Assembly: GCF_005377625.1 (NCBI RefSeq)
Contig: NZ_CP040098.1
Coordinates: 2,225,501-2,289,500 of the forward strand
DNA: 64,000 nucleotides
Reading direction: 5' to 3'
Source of the DNA: Desulfoglaeba alkanexedens ALDC
GTDB lineage: Bacteria > Desulfobacterota > Syntrophobacteria > Syntrophobacterales > DSM-9756
Below the pieces are notes generated by a model, which was not told where the DNA came from, did no database searches, and saw only the letters and a program-made list of their open reading frames with translations. Positions 45,815 through 53,969 of this stretch are shown piece after piece (within the stretch, counting starts at the first letter, position 1; every line of letters begins with the position of its first letter). Both the position numbers and the translations under genes were made by a program.

Positions 45815-46408
45815 TTGGACAGTGGCGATCGGGATTCGCTGGTGGCCCGGGTGGAAGCGGCCTTCCGGGAAAGCATCTCCGTGAAGGAAAAAGTGATGGA
45901 GACGGCCGGGGAAACCATTGTTCGCATGGCGGAGCTTACGGCCGAGGTCTTTCGAGGGCGAAAGCGGCTTTTTATCTTCGGAAACGGGGGTAGCGCCGCG
46001 GACTCCCAACACTTGGCGGCGGAATTCGTCAACCGTTTCCGTCTGGAACGGGCTCCGCTTCCGGCGCTGGCTCTCACGGTGGACAGTTCGGTCCTCACCA
46101 GTATCGCCAACGACTATCACTTCGACGAGGTGTTTGAAAAGCAGCTGAAGGCCTTCGGACATGCCGGTGACGCCGCCTTGGGGCTCAGCACCAGCGGCCG
46201 GTCGCCCAACGTGGTCCGGGCGCTCAAGTGGGCCAGGGAAAACGGGCTGCATACCCTGGGCCTGGCCGGGGAGGCGGTGACCGAAATGGACGCCTACTGC
46301 GATCTCGTCGTTCACGTGCCGTCTCCGGAGACGGCACGGGTACAGGAAGTCCACCTGACCGTGGAACACATCTTCTGCCAGCTGGTGGAGGCCATCCTTT
46401 TCTCATGA
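45815..46408 (+). CDS. gmhA: Sedoheptulose-7-phosphate isomerase (SIS domain)
   Basis: A 197-residue SIS-domain isomerase for the first step of ADP-heptose synthesis for lipopolysaccharide core. FGNGGSAADSQHLAAEFVNRF, LTVDSSVLTSIANDY and LSTSGRSPNVVRAL are diagnostic of GmhA. TTG 45815 has AAGGAG seven bases upstream. An in-frame ATG at 45782, overlapping the previous stop, has no such site but cannot be ruled out. Its stop overlaps the next start. Other heptose genes (hldE, gmhB) are not here. Confidence 0.92.
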   Translation: MDSGDRDSLVARVEAAFRESISVKEKVMETAGETIVRMAELTAEVFRGRKRLFIFGNGGSAADSQHLAAEFVNRFRLERAPLPALALTVDSSVLTSIANDYHFDEVFEKQLKAFGHAGDAALGLSTSGRSPNVVRALKWARENGLHTLGLAGEAVTEMDAYCDLVVHVPSPETARVQEVHLTVEHIFCQLVEAILFS

Positions 46409-47376
46409 CCGGAAAGACAAACGACTGGGAACCGCTTTCCTTTGAAGGGCTGAGAACGACAAGTCTTCACGACCGGCCGAGCAAGGTTCGCCTGGAAGAC
46501 GCCGCTCAGCCCTGGCAGCGGGGAGCCACACTGCGTGAATTCGTTCGGCGGCTTCCCCGCCAGCTGGCGGGCGGAAGCTTTCGGGAGGCGGTTCGAGCCG
46601 TCGCCGCGGCGGTTTCCGCCGGCCGAACCGTACTCCTCGGTATGGGCGCGCACCCCGTCAAGGTGGGACTCAACCCGCTGCTGGTGGACGCGGTCCGCCG
46701 CGGGATCCTCACCGCGATCGCGATGAACGGGGCGGGGGTCATCCACGATGTGGAACTGGCGCTGGCCGGGAAGACTTCCGAGGACGTGGCGGCGCACCTG
46801 GAGCTCGGCACGTTCGGCACGGCAAGGGAAACGGCGGAATTCATCCACGGAGCCGTCCTGGAGGGATTGCAGCGTGGAGGCAGAGGGCTCGGGCGGGCGG
46901 TCGGTGAACGGCTGCTGGAGGCGGAGGCGCCCCATCGGGGATTGAGCCTTCTCGCCGTGGCGGCGGAATGCGGGGTGCCCGTCACGGTTCACGTGGCCAT
47001 AGGGACCGACATCATTCATATGCATCCGCAGATGGACGGAGCCGCCACGGGGGCTTTGAGCCACTACGATTTCCGCCTTTTCAGCCGGCTGGTTTCGACG
47101 TTGGCGGACGGGGTTTTCATCAACCTGGGTTCCGCCGTGGTGATTCCCGAAGTCTTTCTGAAGGCGGTGAGTGTCGCGGCCAACCTGGGATTTTCCCTTG
47201 ACGGCATCACCGCGATCAACATGGATTTCATGCGCCACTACCGCCCGAGGGTGAACGTCCTGGAACGCCCGACGGCCGGCAGGGGACGCGGGATCGAGCT
47301 GATCGGACACCACGAACTCCTGTTGCCGCTCCTTTTCGCGGCGGTTATCGAGGAACTGGAAGGCGAGGGAGGATGA
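46405..47376 (+). CDS. Conserved protein of unknown function, gmhA-coupled
   Basis: A 323-residue soluble protein I do not recognise with confidence. It alternates glycine-rich strands and helices like a Rossmann-type fold (TVLLGMGAHPVKVGLNPLLVD, TAIAMNGAGVIHDVELALAG). It has a His-rich stretch (HVAIGTDIIHMHPQMDGAATG) and a loop VFINLGSAVVIPEV. It may be distantly like deoxyhypusine-synthase-type folds, but this is a guess. Overlapping ATGA joins it to gmhA and its end overlaps the cyclophilin-like start region, so the three are translationally linked. Confidence 0.75.
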   Translation: MTGKTNDWEPLSFEGLRTTSLHDRPSKVRLEDAAQPWQRGATLREFVRRLPRQLAGGSFREAVRAVAAAVSAGRTVLLGMGAHPVKVGLNPLLVDAVRRGILTAIAMNGAGVIHDVELALAGKTSEDVAAHLELGTFGTARETAEFIHGAVLEGLQRGGRGLGRAVGERLLEAEAPHRGLSLLAVAAECGVPVTVHVAIGTDIIHMHPQMDGAATGALSHYDFRLFSRLVSTLADGVFINLGSAVVIPEVFLKAVSVAANLGFSLDGITAINMDFMRHYRPRVNVLERPTAGRGRGIELIGHHELLLPLLFAAVIEELEGEGG

Positions 47377-47378
47377 AC

Positions 47379-47756
47379 ATGGGAATTCCGATCCGGATTC
47401 AGGCAGGATCGATCGCCCTGGACGCGGAACTGCATGAGACGCCGACGGCCATGGCCATCGAACGGGTGCTCCCCATCGAAGCCGAGGCGGCGACCTGGGG
47501 CGAAGAGATCTATTTTTCGATTCCTGTGGCACAGCAATTGGACGAAACGGCCAAAGAAGTGGTCCAGGTGGGAGACCTGGGTTATTGGCCCAGAGGAAAG
47601 GCGTTCTGCATTTTCTTTGGTCCGACCCCCATGAGTCGCGGAGACGAAATCCGGCCGGCCAGCGCCGTGAACATCGTGGGACGGGTGCTCGGTGACGCCA
47701 CGCGGCTGCGGTCGGTCCAGGACGGTGAGCTTGTCCGGATCGACCGGAAGCCTTAA
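47379..47756 (+). CDS. Cyclophilin-like fold protein (DUF369/TM1367-like)
   Basis: A 125-residue protein with the small beta-barrel pattern of the bacterial cyclophilin-like family: WGEEIYFSIPVAQQ, VGDLGYWPRGKAFCIFFGPTPMS, SAVNIVGRV. The family has a cyclophilin fold without the peptidyl-prolyl active-site residues; its role is unknown. ATG 47379 has GGGAGG six bases upstream; an ATG at 47373 is too close to it. Confidence 0.85.
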   Translation: MGIPIRIQAGSIALDAELHETPTAMAIERVLPIEAEAATWGEEIYFSIPVAQQLDETAKEVVQVGDLGYWPRGKAFCIFFGPTPMSRGDEIRPASAVNIVGRVLGDATRLRSVQDGELVRIDRKP

Positions 47757-47805
47757 GCTAGGTTAGCGATGTTTGTTGCTGTGACTCTGTCAAGAGAGGT
47801 GAGGC

Positions 47806-48039
47806 ATGCCCATTTATGAGTACACGTGCCGCAAGTGCGGCGCCACGTTTGAATGCCTGGTGTTCGGCAGCCGGGAGACGGTTTCCTGTGCGGAATGCGG
47901 CTCTCCGGAGGTTTCCCGGATAATGTCGGTTTGCGGTTTCAAGAGTGGAGGCGAAAAGGGCGCGGCGAGCAGCCGGATGGGTTCCGGGGCGTCGTCCTGT
48001 GCCGGGTGTACCGCCGGAAGCTGCAGTTCCTGTCACTGA
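47806..48039 (+). CDS. FmdB-family zinc ribbon protein
   Basis: A 77-residue protein starting MPIYEYTCRKCGATFECL, with the second pair CAECGSPE forming a Zn ribbon. The tail is Ser/Gly/Cys-rich. The family is named after a putative regulator of formamidase and is widespread in anaerobes. GAGG is just before the ATG. It sits 17 bases upstream of hemC. Confidence 0.93.
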   Translation: MPIYEYTCRKCGATFECLVFGSRETVSCAECGSPEVSRIMSVCGFKSGGEKGAASSRMGSGASSCAGCTAGSCSSCH

Positions 48040-48055
48040 AGAAATCGGTGCCTTC

Positions 48056-48985
48056 GTGAATCGGACCCTCCGTATCGGAACCCGGGGAAGCCTCTTGGCC
48101 CTGCGCCAGAGCGAGCAGGTGAAGGCCGCCCTCTCGGCGATGCACCCGGAGCTTCGGATCGAACTGAAAATCATCAAGACCACCGGCGATAAGATCCTGG
48201 ACGTCCCTCTGGCCAAGGTCGGCGGGAAAGGCCTCTTCGTCAAGGAAATCGAGGAGGCGCTCCTGGCGCGGCAGGTGGACTTGGCCGTCCACAGCATGAA
48301 GGACGTTCCTGCCATGCTCCCGGAAGGACTCGGGATTGCGGCGGTACCCGCACGGGAAGACCCGCGGGATGTTTTGGTGTCCGGAAAGGCGGGGACCCTG
48401 GAGGAACTTCCTCACAGGGCCGTGATTGGGACCGGCAGCCTGCGCCGGGGAGCTCAGGCGCTGGCTCTGAGGCCCGATCTTCGGGTGGAAACACTCCGCG
48501 GAAATCTGGACACCCGGCTCCGCAAGGCCCGTGACGGAAGCTACGATGCGGTGATCCTCGCCGCTGCGGGACTCCATCGCATGGGCTGGAAGGATCGCAT
48601 CACAGCCTACCTGGACCCGGATGTCTTCATCCCGGCCATCGGGCAGGGCGCTTTGGGGATCGAGGCACGGGCCGATGACCGCGAGGTTTGGGGACTTCTC
48701 CGGGGCCTCCACGACGTTTCCACGGCGTCGGCGGTGACCGCCGAACGGGCGTTCCTCAAAGAACTGGAAGGCGGATGCCAGGTTCCCATCGGGGGGCACG
48801 CGCAGGTACTCGGTGCTTCGGTTGCACTGACGGGCCTGGTGGTGTCGCTGGACGGCCGGACATTGTGTCGGGAAACCCGGCAGGCGCCTTGTGAGGAAGC
48901 GGAAAGGCTTGGACGGGAGTTGGCCCGCGAGCTGCTCGACCGAGGGGCTCGAACGATCCTGGAAGAGGTGTACCGGGGGGCGTGA
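48056..48985 (+). CDS. hemC: Porphobilinogen deaminase (hydroxymethylbilane synthase)
   Basis: A 309-residue enzyme polymerising four porphobilinogens. It begins NRTLRIGTRGSLLALRQS and has KGLFVKEIEEALL, AVHSMKDVPA, GTGSLRRGAQ, and ELEGGCQVPIG whose Cys carries the dipyrromethane cofactor. Start is GTG 48056; the ribosome binding site is weak, so coupling with fmdB is likely. Next to cobA-hemD it delivers precursor to siroheme, cobalamin or heme branches. Confidence 0.96.
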   Translation: MNRTLRIGTRGSLLALRQSEQVKAALSAMHPELRIELKIIKTTGDKILDVPLAKVGGKGLFVKEIEEALLARQVDLAVHSMKDVPAMLPEGLGIAAVPAREDPRDVLVSGKAGTLEELPHRAVIGTGSLRRGAQALALRPDLRVETLRGNLDTRLRKARDGSYDAVILAAAGLHRMGWKDRITAYLDPDVFIPAIGQGALGIEARADDREVWGLLRGLHDVSTASAVTAERAFLKELEGGCQVPIGGHAQVLGASVALTGLVVSLDGRTLCRETRQAPCEEAERLGRELARELLDRGARTILEEVYRGA

Positions 48986-49022
48986 GGCGGATCCGTTCGG
49001 CGGGAGTGCGCCGCCGGTTTCG

Positions 49023-50597
49023 ATGGTCATGGGGGTTGGCGTGGCGACGGGAAAAGTCTACCTGGTTGGAGCCGGGCCCGGGGATCCGGGTCTTTTTACG
49101 TTGAGGGGTAAAGAAGTCCTCGGTGAGGCGGAGGTGGTGATCTACGACTACCTGGCCAACGAAGAGCTCCTGGCCTTCGCTTCGCCTGAGGCCGAAAAGA
49201 TTTACGTGGGAAAGAAGGGCGGCGATCATACGCTGAGCCAGGAGGCTATCAACCGGCTGATGGTTGAAAAGGGCCGCGACCAGGTTGTCGTTCGGCTCAA
49301 AGGCGGCGATCCCTTTGTGTTCGGCCGGGGCGGCGAAGAAGCCGAAGAGCTGGTCGCCGCGGGCATTCCCTTCGAGGTGGTCCCGGGGGTGACGGCGGCG
49401 ACGGCGGTTCCGGCCTATGCGGGCATCCCGCTGTCCCATCGGGATTTAACGGCGTCCGTGGCTTTCGTTACCGGCCATGAACGAGCGGATCGGGACGATT
49501 CGAAGATCGCGTGGGAGAAACTTGCCGGAGCCGTGGGAACACTGGTCTTCTTCATGGGCGTCAAAAACCTTCCCGAAATCGTTCGGCAGCTCACGGCCTA
49601 CGGCCGCCCGGCTTCCACTCCGGTCGCTGTGATCCGCTGGGGGACGATGCCTGAACAGCGTACGGTGACGGGGTGTCTGGAAGACATCGTGGAACGGGTG
49701 AAGGCCGTCGGCCTGAAACCGCCGGCCATCGTCGTGGTCGGCGACGTGGTGAAGCTACGTGAAAAGCTCAACTGGTTCGAATCGCGGCCGCTCTTCGGCC
49801 GCACGGTGGTTGTGACCCGGGCGCGGGAACAGGCGAGCGGCTTCAAGCGCCTGCTCCAGGATCTGGGGGCCCGCTGCGTGGAATTTCCCACTATCGCCAT
49901 CGAGCCGCCCGAATCCTGGGCGCCTCTGGACCGAGCCGTTTCGCGCGTGGAGAGCTACGATTGGGTGCTCTTCACCAGTGTGAACGGGGTCCGGTGCTTC
50001 ATGGAACGCTTGAAGGCCGGCGGCGGGGACGTGAGGGACCTAAAGGGCGTGCGCCTCGGAGCCATCGGCCCGAAGACCGCGGAGGCCCTTGAAGCCTTCG
50101 GCCTCCGGCTCGATCTGGTCCCCGGCGAATACCGGGCGGAAGCCATCTTGGACGTCCTCCAGGGAGAAGACCTTGTTGGGCGGCGGTTTCTGCTTCCGAG
50201 AGCCGCCGCGGCGCGAGACGTGCTTCCCGAGACACTCAAACGGCGGGGCGCGGAGGTGGACGTGGTTCCCACCTATCGGACCGTTCTTCCGGCCGAAAAA
50301 ACCGGAAAAATCATGAAGCTCCTGCACGAGGGCGAGATCCATTGCATCACCTTCACCTCGTCCTCCACCGTCGGTCATTTCTTTTCTCTTCTGAAACCCG
50401 ACGACGTGAGGCCTCTGTTGAAGGACGTCGTCTTGGCGTGCATCGGCCCCATCACCGCGGACACCTTGCGGACCTTCGGGTGGGAACCTACCGTCACGGC
50501 GGAGGAGTACACGATTCCCGGGCTGGTCCGGGCCATTTGCGACCATTTTTCACGGGTTCGCGAGGAACCGTGGCGCGGCGGTTCAGGCCGCCGGTAA
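49023..50597 (+). CDS. Uroporphyrinogen-III C-methyltransferase / uroporphyrinogen-III synthase fusion
   Basis: A 524-residue bifunctional enzyme. Residues ~10-250 are the SAM-dependent methyltransferase ([42 protein letters not shown]), making precorrin-2. Residues ~270-510 are HemD ([40 protein letters not shown]). The fusion is typical of clostridia and deltaproteobacteria and channels to siroheme or B12. The start is uncertain: ATG 49023, ATG 49029 or GTG 49041; the last has a GGGGG five bases upstream. It follows hemC by 37 bases. Confidence 0.95.
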   Translation: MVMGVGVATGKVYLVGAGPGDPGLFTLRGKEVLGEAEVVIYDYLANEELLAFASPEAEKIYVGKKGGDHTLSQEAINRLMVEKGRDQVVVRLKGGDPFVFGRGGEEAEELVAAGIPFEVVPGVTAATAVPAYAGIPLSHRDLTASVAFVTGHERADRDDSKIAWEKLAGAVGTLVFFMGVKNLPEIVRQLTAYGRPASTPVAVIRWGTMPEQRTVTGCLEDIVERVKAVGLKPPAIVVVGDVVKLREKLNWFESRPLFGRTVVVTRAREQASGFKRLLQDLGARCVEFPTIAIEPPESWAPLDRAVSRVESYDWVLFTSVNGVRCFMERLKAGGGDVRDLKGVRLGAIGPKTAEALEAFGLRLDLVPGEYRAEAILDVLQGEDLVGRRFLLPRAAAARDVLPETLKRRGAEVDVVPTYRTVLPAEKTGKIMKLLHEGEIHCITFTSSSTVGHFFSLLKPDDVRPLLKDVVLACIGPITADTLRTFGWEPTVTAEEYTIPGLVRAICDHFSRVREEPWRGGSGRR

Positions 50598-50638
50598 AAA
50601 AGAAACGTAGAAAAACGTAAGAAGGTACCCGCCCCGAT

Positions 50639-50702
50639 TTTATATGAAAATAACCACTTATTAAAGTGATTCCGGTATGTTGAGCATGCCAGCTATCATA
50701 GA
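50639..50702 (+). repeat. Dispersed repeat family D
   Basis: TTTATATGAAAATAACCACT, TATTAAAGTGATTCCGG, ATGTTGAGCATGCCAGCT form an AT-rich element. A second copy lies at 62426-62487 with about 90 percent agreement by eye. Confidence 0.85.
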
Positions 50703-50739
50703 AGTTTTACATTTGTGGTCGAACACAGAAGTCACAAGG

Positions 50740-50790
50740 GTGCAGGTCTTTTGCTTCTTGTTCCCAAGCTCCAGCTTGGGAACGAGGGGA
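50740..50790 (+). repeat. Partial repeat family A
   Basis: GTGCAGGTCTTTTGCTTCTT, then TTCCCAAGCTCCAGCTTGGG and ACGAGGGG. The middle ACAACTGTGCAGAAG part is missing, as if deleted between the two palindromes. Confidence 0.8.
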
Positions 50791-50950
50791 AAATCCCCCT
50801 CTCCCTTGATGGGAGAGGGTTGGGGTGAGGGTGATAAAATTAACGTATGTCAATGAGTTACATTCCCCCTCGCCTTAATCCCCTCCCACAAGGGGAGGGG
50901 AAATAGAGTTTGGCATCAAATCTTAGGTCTATTATTTTCTACGCTACCAA
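50791..50950 (+). repeat. Dispersed repeat family C (long form)
   Basis: It starts with the CCCTCTCCCTTGATGGGAGA hairpin and GGGTTGGGGTGAGGG, then ATTAACGTATGTCAATGAGT, the CCCCTCCCACAAGGGGAGGGG hairpin and GGCATCAAATCTTAGGTCTA. Confidence 0.85.
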
Positions 50951-51000
50951 TAATTTCATGCTTCGTTGTGATCCCACAGGGTCATGGGTGCAGATCTTTT

Positions 51001-51115
51001 GCTTCTTGTTCCCAAGCTCCAGCTTGGGAACACAAGTGTGCAGAAGCTCCAGCTTCGTTTCCCATGAAGCCGTGACCCATCCCCTCATTCCCAAGCCAGA
51101 GCTTGGGAACGAGGG
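51001..51115 (+). repeat. Dispersed repeat family A
   Basis: TTCCCAAGCTCCAGCTTGGG, ACACAAGTGTGCAGAAGCTC, then an insertion (CATGAAGCCGTGACCCATCC) before AAGCCAGAGCTTGGGAACGAGGGG. The same variant middle is found at 62346-62366. Confidence 0.85.
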
Positions 51116-51201
51116 GATATTATTGGAAAGATACGAAAAAAACAGCCGACGCTCAGGAAGTAGAGCAGAGGTAGGGGCATGGTAGATCGCTGCCCGTACA
51201 T

Positions 51202-51228
51202 AAATAAACGGCGGCTCGAAAGCCGCCG
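51202..51228 (-). terminator. Rho-independent terminator of mlaA
   Basis: On the minus strand CGGCGGCT-TTCG-AGCCGCCG, a perfect eight-base stem with a stable tetraloop (51209-51228), is followed by TTTATTT. It is 45 bases after the mlaA stop. Confidence 0.85.
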
Positions 51229-51273
51229 GGGTCCGGTTTGGCTGAAGATCGGTTTCGCTACGTAAGAGAATCC

Positions 51274-52086
51274 CTACTTCTTGACCTGTTCCGATCGGTA
51301 CTGGAAGTAGGCGTTCCGCATGGCCACGTAGGGATCCAGGGCCGATTTCTTGAAATCTTCGTACTCGCCGATTCGCAGCGAGGCGCGGTTGACCCGGTCG
51401 GCGCTTACAACAGCAATGGATTCCGCAATGCCCGGGGTCAGGTAAAAGACGGGATCCAGGAAACAATCGCCGACGGTCCCGATCGTGTCCCGGATGGACG
51501 ACGGTCCGAAAATAGGCCAGTGAATATAAATACCGTGTCCGATGCCGTACACGCCCAAGGTCTGTCCCAGGTCTTCATCATGGGCTTTGATGCCGAATTC
51601 CCAGGCGGCCGGATCGAAGAGCCCCCCCGCTCCCAGGGTCGAATTGAGAGCGAATCGGGCCACTTCCACTCCCGCCCGGTCCACTTTCCCCTGAAGCAGG
51701 TTGTTGACGAACCGAACCGGCATCAGGATGTTTTCGAAGGCCCGCCTCAGCGCCACACGAACGCCTTCCGGGATGAACGCTCCGTAAACCGTCGCGGTCG
51801 GTTTCAACACCCAGAAGTAGAGTCGGTCGTTGAACTGAAAGAAGGCCCGGTTGAGCGGCTCGAGCGGGTCCCGGATACCGCCTTCTTCGGTTTCTTCCGC
51901 GAACGGATCAAGAAAATCCTCGTCGGAAAAATCGCCGCCGGATTGAGCCCATGCGCGCGCAGGGGAAAAGAATCCCTGGAGCGACGCCTGGGGCGCATGC
52001 CAGGATAAAAGAAACACGCTCGACAAGACCAGCGTCATGCACAGCCGCTTCAGCGTCTTCCCCTTATCCGCCAGAGCTTCCGCCAT
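51274..52086 (-). CDS. MlaA/VacJ-family protein lacking a lipobox
   Basis: A 270-residue MlaA-like protein of the outer-membrane lipid-asymmetry pathway. Family motifs: DPLEPLNRAFFQFND, LLQGKVDRAG, RFALNSTLGAGGLFDPA, DLGQTLGVYGIGHG and FGPSSIRDTIGTVGD. The signal peptide ends ARAWAQSGG and has no Cys suited to lipidation, unlike E. coli MlaA. The mature N-terminus has an acidic segment (DFSDEDFLDPFAEETEE). Start is ATG 52084-52086 with GGAGGAGGG upstream. Other mla genes are not adjacent. Confidence 0.92.
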   Translation of the reverse strand: MAEALADKGKTLKRLCMTLVLSSVFLLSWHAPQASLQGFFSPARAWAQSGGDFSDEDFLDPFAEETEEGGIRDPLEPLNRAFFQFNDRLYFWVLKPTATVYGAFIPEGVRVALRRAFENILMPVRFVNNLLQGKVDRAGVEVARFALNSTLGAGGLFDPAAWEFGIKAHDEDLGQTLGVYGIGHGIYIHWPIFGPSSIRDTIGTVGDCFLDPVFYLTPGIAESIAVVSADRVNRASLRIGEYEDFKKSALDPYVAMRNAYFQYRSEQVKK

Positions 52087-52357
52087 CACCCTCCTCCCTT
52101 CCAGCTTGTCCGGGTTTCGTAACTACTCATCTAAAACGCGTTATCCGTAAGAAGTCAAACAAAAACCTTTTGGGCCTGACCCCTCGATGCTGATACATTA
52201 CCCGCCGTTGTCAATCTCGCATCCCTTTCGTTACAATTTTGTAACCCTGAAGCGGGAAGGTGCGAGGCGTTCAAGGGCGGACGGATTTCCGGTGAAGCGG
52301 CCCGGCGGGCAGAGGGTCCGGGCGGATTTCCCGGTCGGCTGGATACGAGGAGGTGCC

Positions 52358-53923
52358 ATGGGGTTGGAGATGTTTTCGGAGGAAGACCGGCGATTCATGA
52401 CATCCCTGGGGATCGACGAACGGCGGGTTTTGGAGCAGTTGACCATGTTCGAAAAGGGGGCCCGTTTCGCTCGGCTGGACCGGCCGTGCACCTTGGGCGA
52501 CGGCATTCTCCAGGTGCCCGCGGAGCGGCGTCCGCACTACGAGGTGCTTCATGCCGAGGCGGCTTCGGCGGGCCGGTTTTCCTGGTTTGTTCCCGCTTCC
52601 GGAGCGGCAACGCGAATGTTTCAGGCGCTTTTTAAGGTGTTCAAGGAATCGCCGCCTCCATCCCGCGATGCGATGGAGCGGAGAGCCCGGCAGGGGGACC
52701 GCGACGCCGCGGCCTTCCTTGAATTCGTGGAGAACGCTCATCGTTTCGCGTTCTACAACGACTGGAAAAACGCCATGGCCCGGTGCGGCTTGGATCTCGA
52801 AAGCGAACTAGCCGCAGGGCGCTACGCGACGGCGCTGGAGTTCCTGCTGACGGAGAGGGGACTCCATTACGGATACCTGCCCAAGGCGCTCTTGAAATTC
52901 CATGCCTATCCCGACGGGGCTCGGACGGCCTTCGAGGAACACCTGGTTGAAGCCATTTCGATCGTGAAGGACGGTCATGGGGTCTGCCGCCAGCACTTTA
53001 CGGTGAGTCCCGAGCACGAGGCCCTGTTCCGGGAACTCGCCCGGGTCGCGGCGGCTTCCTACGGAAGGAAATACGGGGCGGTCTTCGAGATTACCTTCTC
53101 GCACCAGAGTCCGGGCACGCAGACTCTCGCCGTGGACAGGGACAACCGGCCGGTTCGGGACGCCGGCGGCCGCCTGGTCTTTCGGCCCTGCGGCCATGGA
53201 GCTCTTCTGGGAAACTTGAACGATCTCCAAGCCGATGTGGTTTTTATCAAGAATATCGATAACGTGGTTCCGGATCACCTGAAGGGAGCGACGATCGCCT
53301 GGAAAAAGGTGCTGGCCGGGGTGCTCCTGGACATCCAGCAGAGGGCTCATGGATTCGTCCGCGCTCTGAAAAGTGACCGGTACGCCGCGGTGCTGGAGGA
53401 TGCGGCCGCTTTTGTGAAGGAAACGTTTTTGTGCGAGGTGCCGGTGGGTGGGACTTCCCGGGAAGCCCTGCGGGATGGGCTCCTGGATCGCCTGGACCGG
53501 CCCCTCAGGGTCTGCGGCATGGTGAAGAATGTGGGAGCCCCGGGCGGCGGTCCCTTCTGGGTGCAGGGGGACGACAGGCGCCTCAGCCGGCAGATCGTGG
53601 AAAAGGCCCAGGTGGACTGGTCTGATGAGTCTCAGCGGGCGGCGTGGGAAAAGGCCAGCCATTTCAACCCGGTGGACCTGGTGTGCGCGGTGCGGGATGC
53701 GGCCGGCCGGCCGTACGATCTCATGCGTTATCGAGATCCTCAGGCCGTCTTAATCACGGTCAAGTCCATGGAGGGCCGGGAGGTGAAGGCCTTGGAGCTT
53801 CCAGGGCTTTGGAACGGAAGCATGGCCTACTGGAACACGATTTTCGTGGAAGTGCCGCTGGAGACCTTCAATCCCGTTAAGACGGTAAACGATCTGCTGC
53901 GGCCGGAACACCAGCCGGGGTGA
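52358..53923 (+). CDS. DUF4301-like protein
   Basis: A 521-residue cytoplasmic protein resembling DUF4301, a family best known from Bacteroidetes. Near residue 75 the segment VPASGAATRMFQALF recalls the GxGTRM loop of nucleotidyltransferases of the GT-A type; LKFHAYPDGARTAFEEHLVEA and HGALLGNLNDLQADVVFIKNIDNVVPDH also stand out, the latter like an NDP-sugar-binding Asp stretch. A sugar-nucleotide role is possible but unproven. ATG 52358 has GAGGAGG just upstream; an earlier frame to 52187 lacks features. Confidence 0.82.
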   Translation: MGLEMFSEEDRRFMTSLGIDERRVLEQLTMFEKGARFARLDRPCTLGDGILQVPAERRPHYEVLHAEAASAGRFSWFVPASGAATRMFQALFKVFKESPPPSRDAMERRARQGDRDAAAFLEFVENAHRFAFYNDWKNAMARCGLDLESELAAGRYATALEFLLTERGLHYGYLPKALLKFHAYPDGARTAFEEHLVEAISIVKDGHGVCRQHFTVSPEHEALFRELARVAAASYGRKYGAVFEITFSHQSPGTQTLAVDRDNRPVRDAGGRLVFRPCGHGALLGNLNDLQADVVFIKNIDNVVPDHLKGATIAWKKVLAGVLLDIQQRAHGFVRALKSDRYAAVLEDAAAFVKETFLCEVPVGGTSREALRDGLLDRLDRPLRVCGMVKNVGAPGGGPFWVQGDDRRLSRQIVEKAQVDWSDESQRAAWEKASHFNPVDLVCAVRDAAGRPYDLMRYRDPQAVLITVKSMEGREVKALELPGLWNGSMAYWNTIFVEVPLETFNPVKTVNDLLRPEHQPG

Positions 53924-53969
53924 GGGCGCACGGGGCGCCTTCGATGCCGAAACCCCGTGGAAAGGACCG

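Larger units (their letters stand above)
50598..51201. other. Gene-free repeat-rich region (0.6 kb)
   Basis: No gene is supported between cobA-hemD and the convergent mlaA. It holds one copy of family D, two of family A and one of family C, with about 60 bases of unassigned sequence at each edge. Confidence 0.75.
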
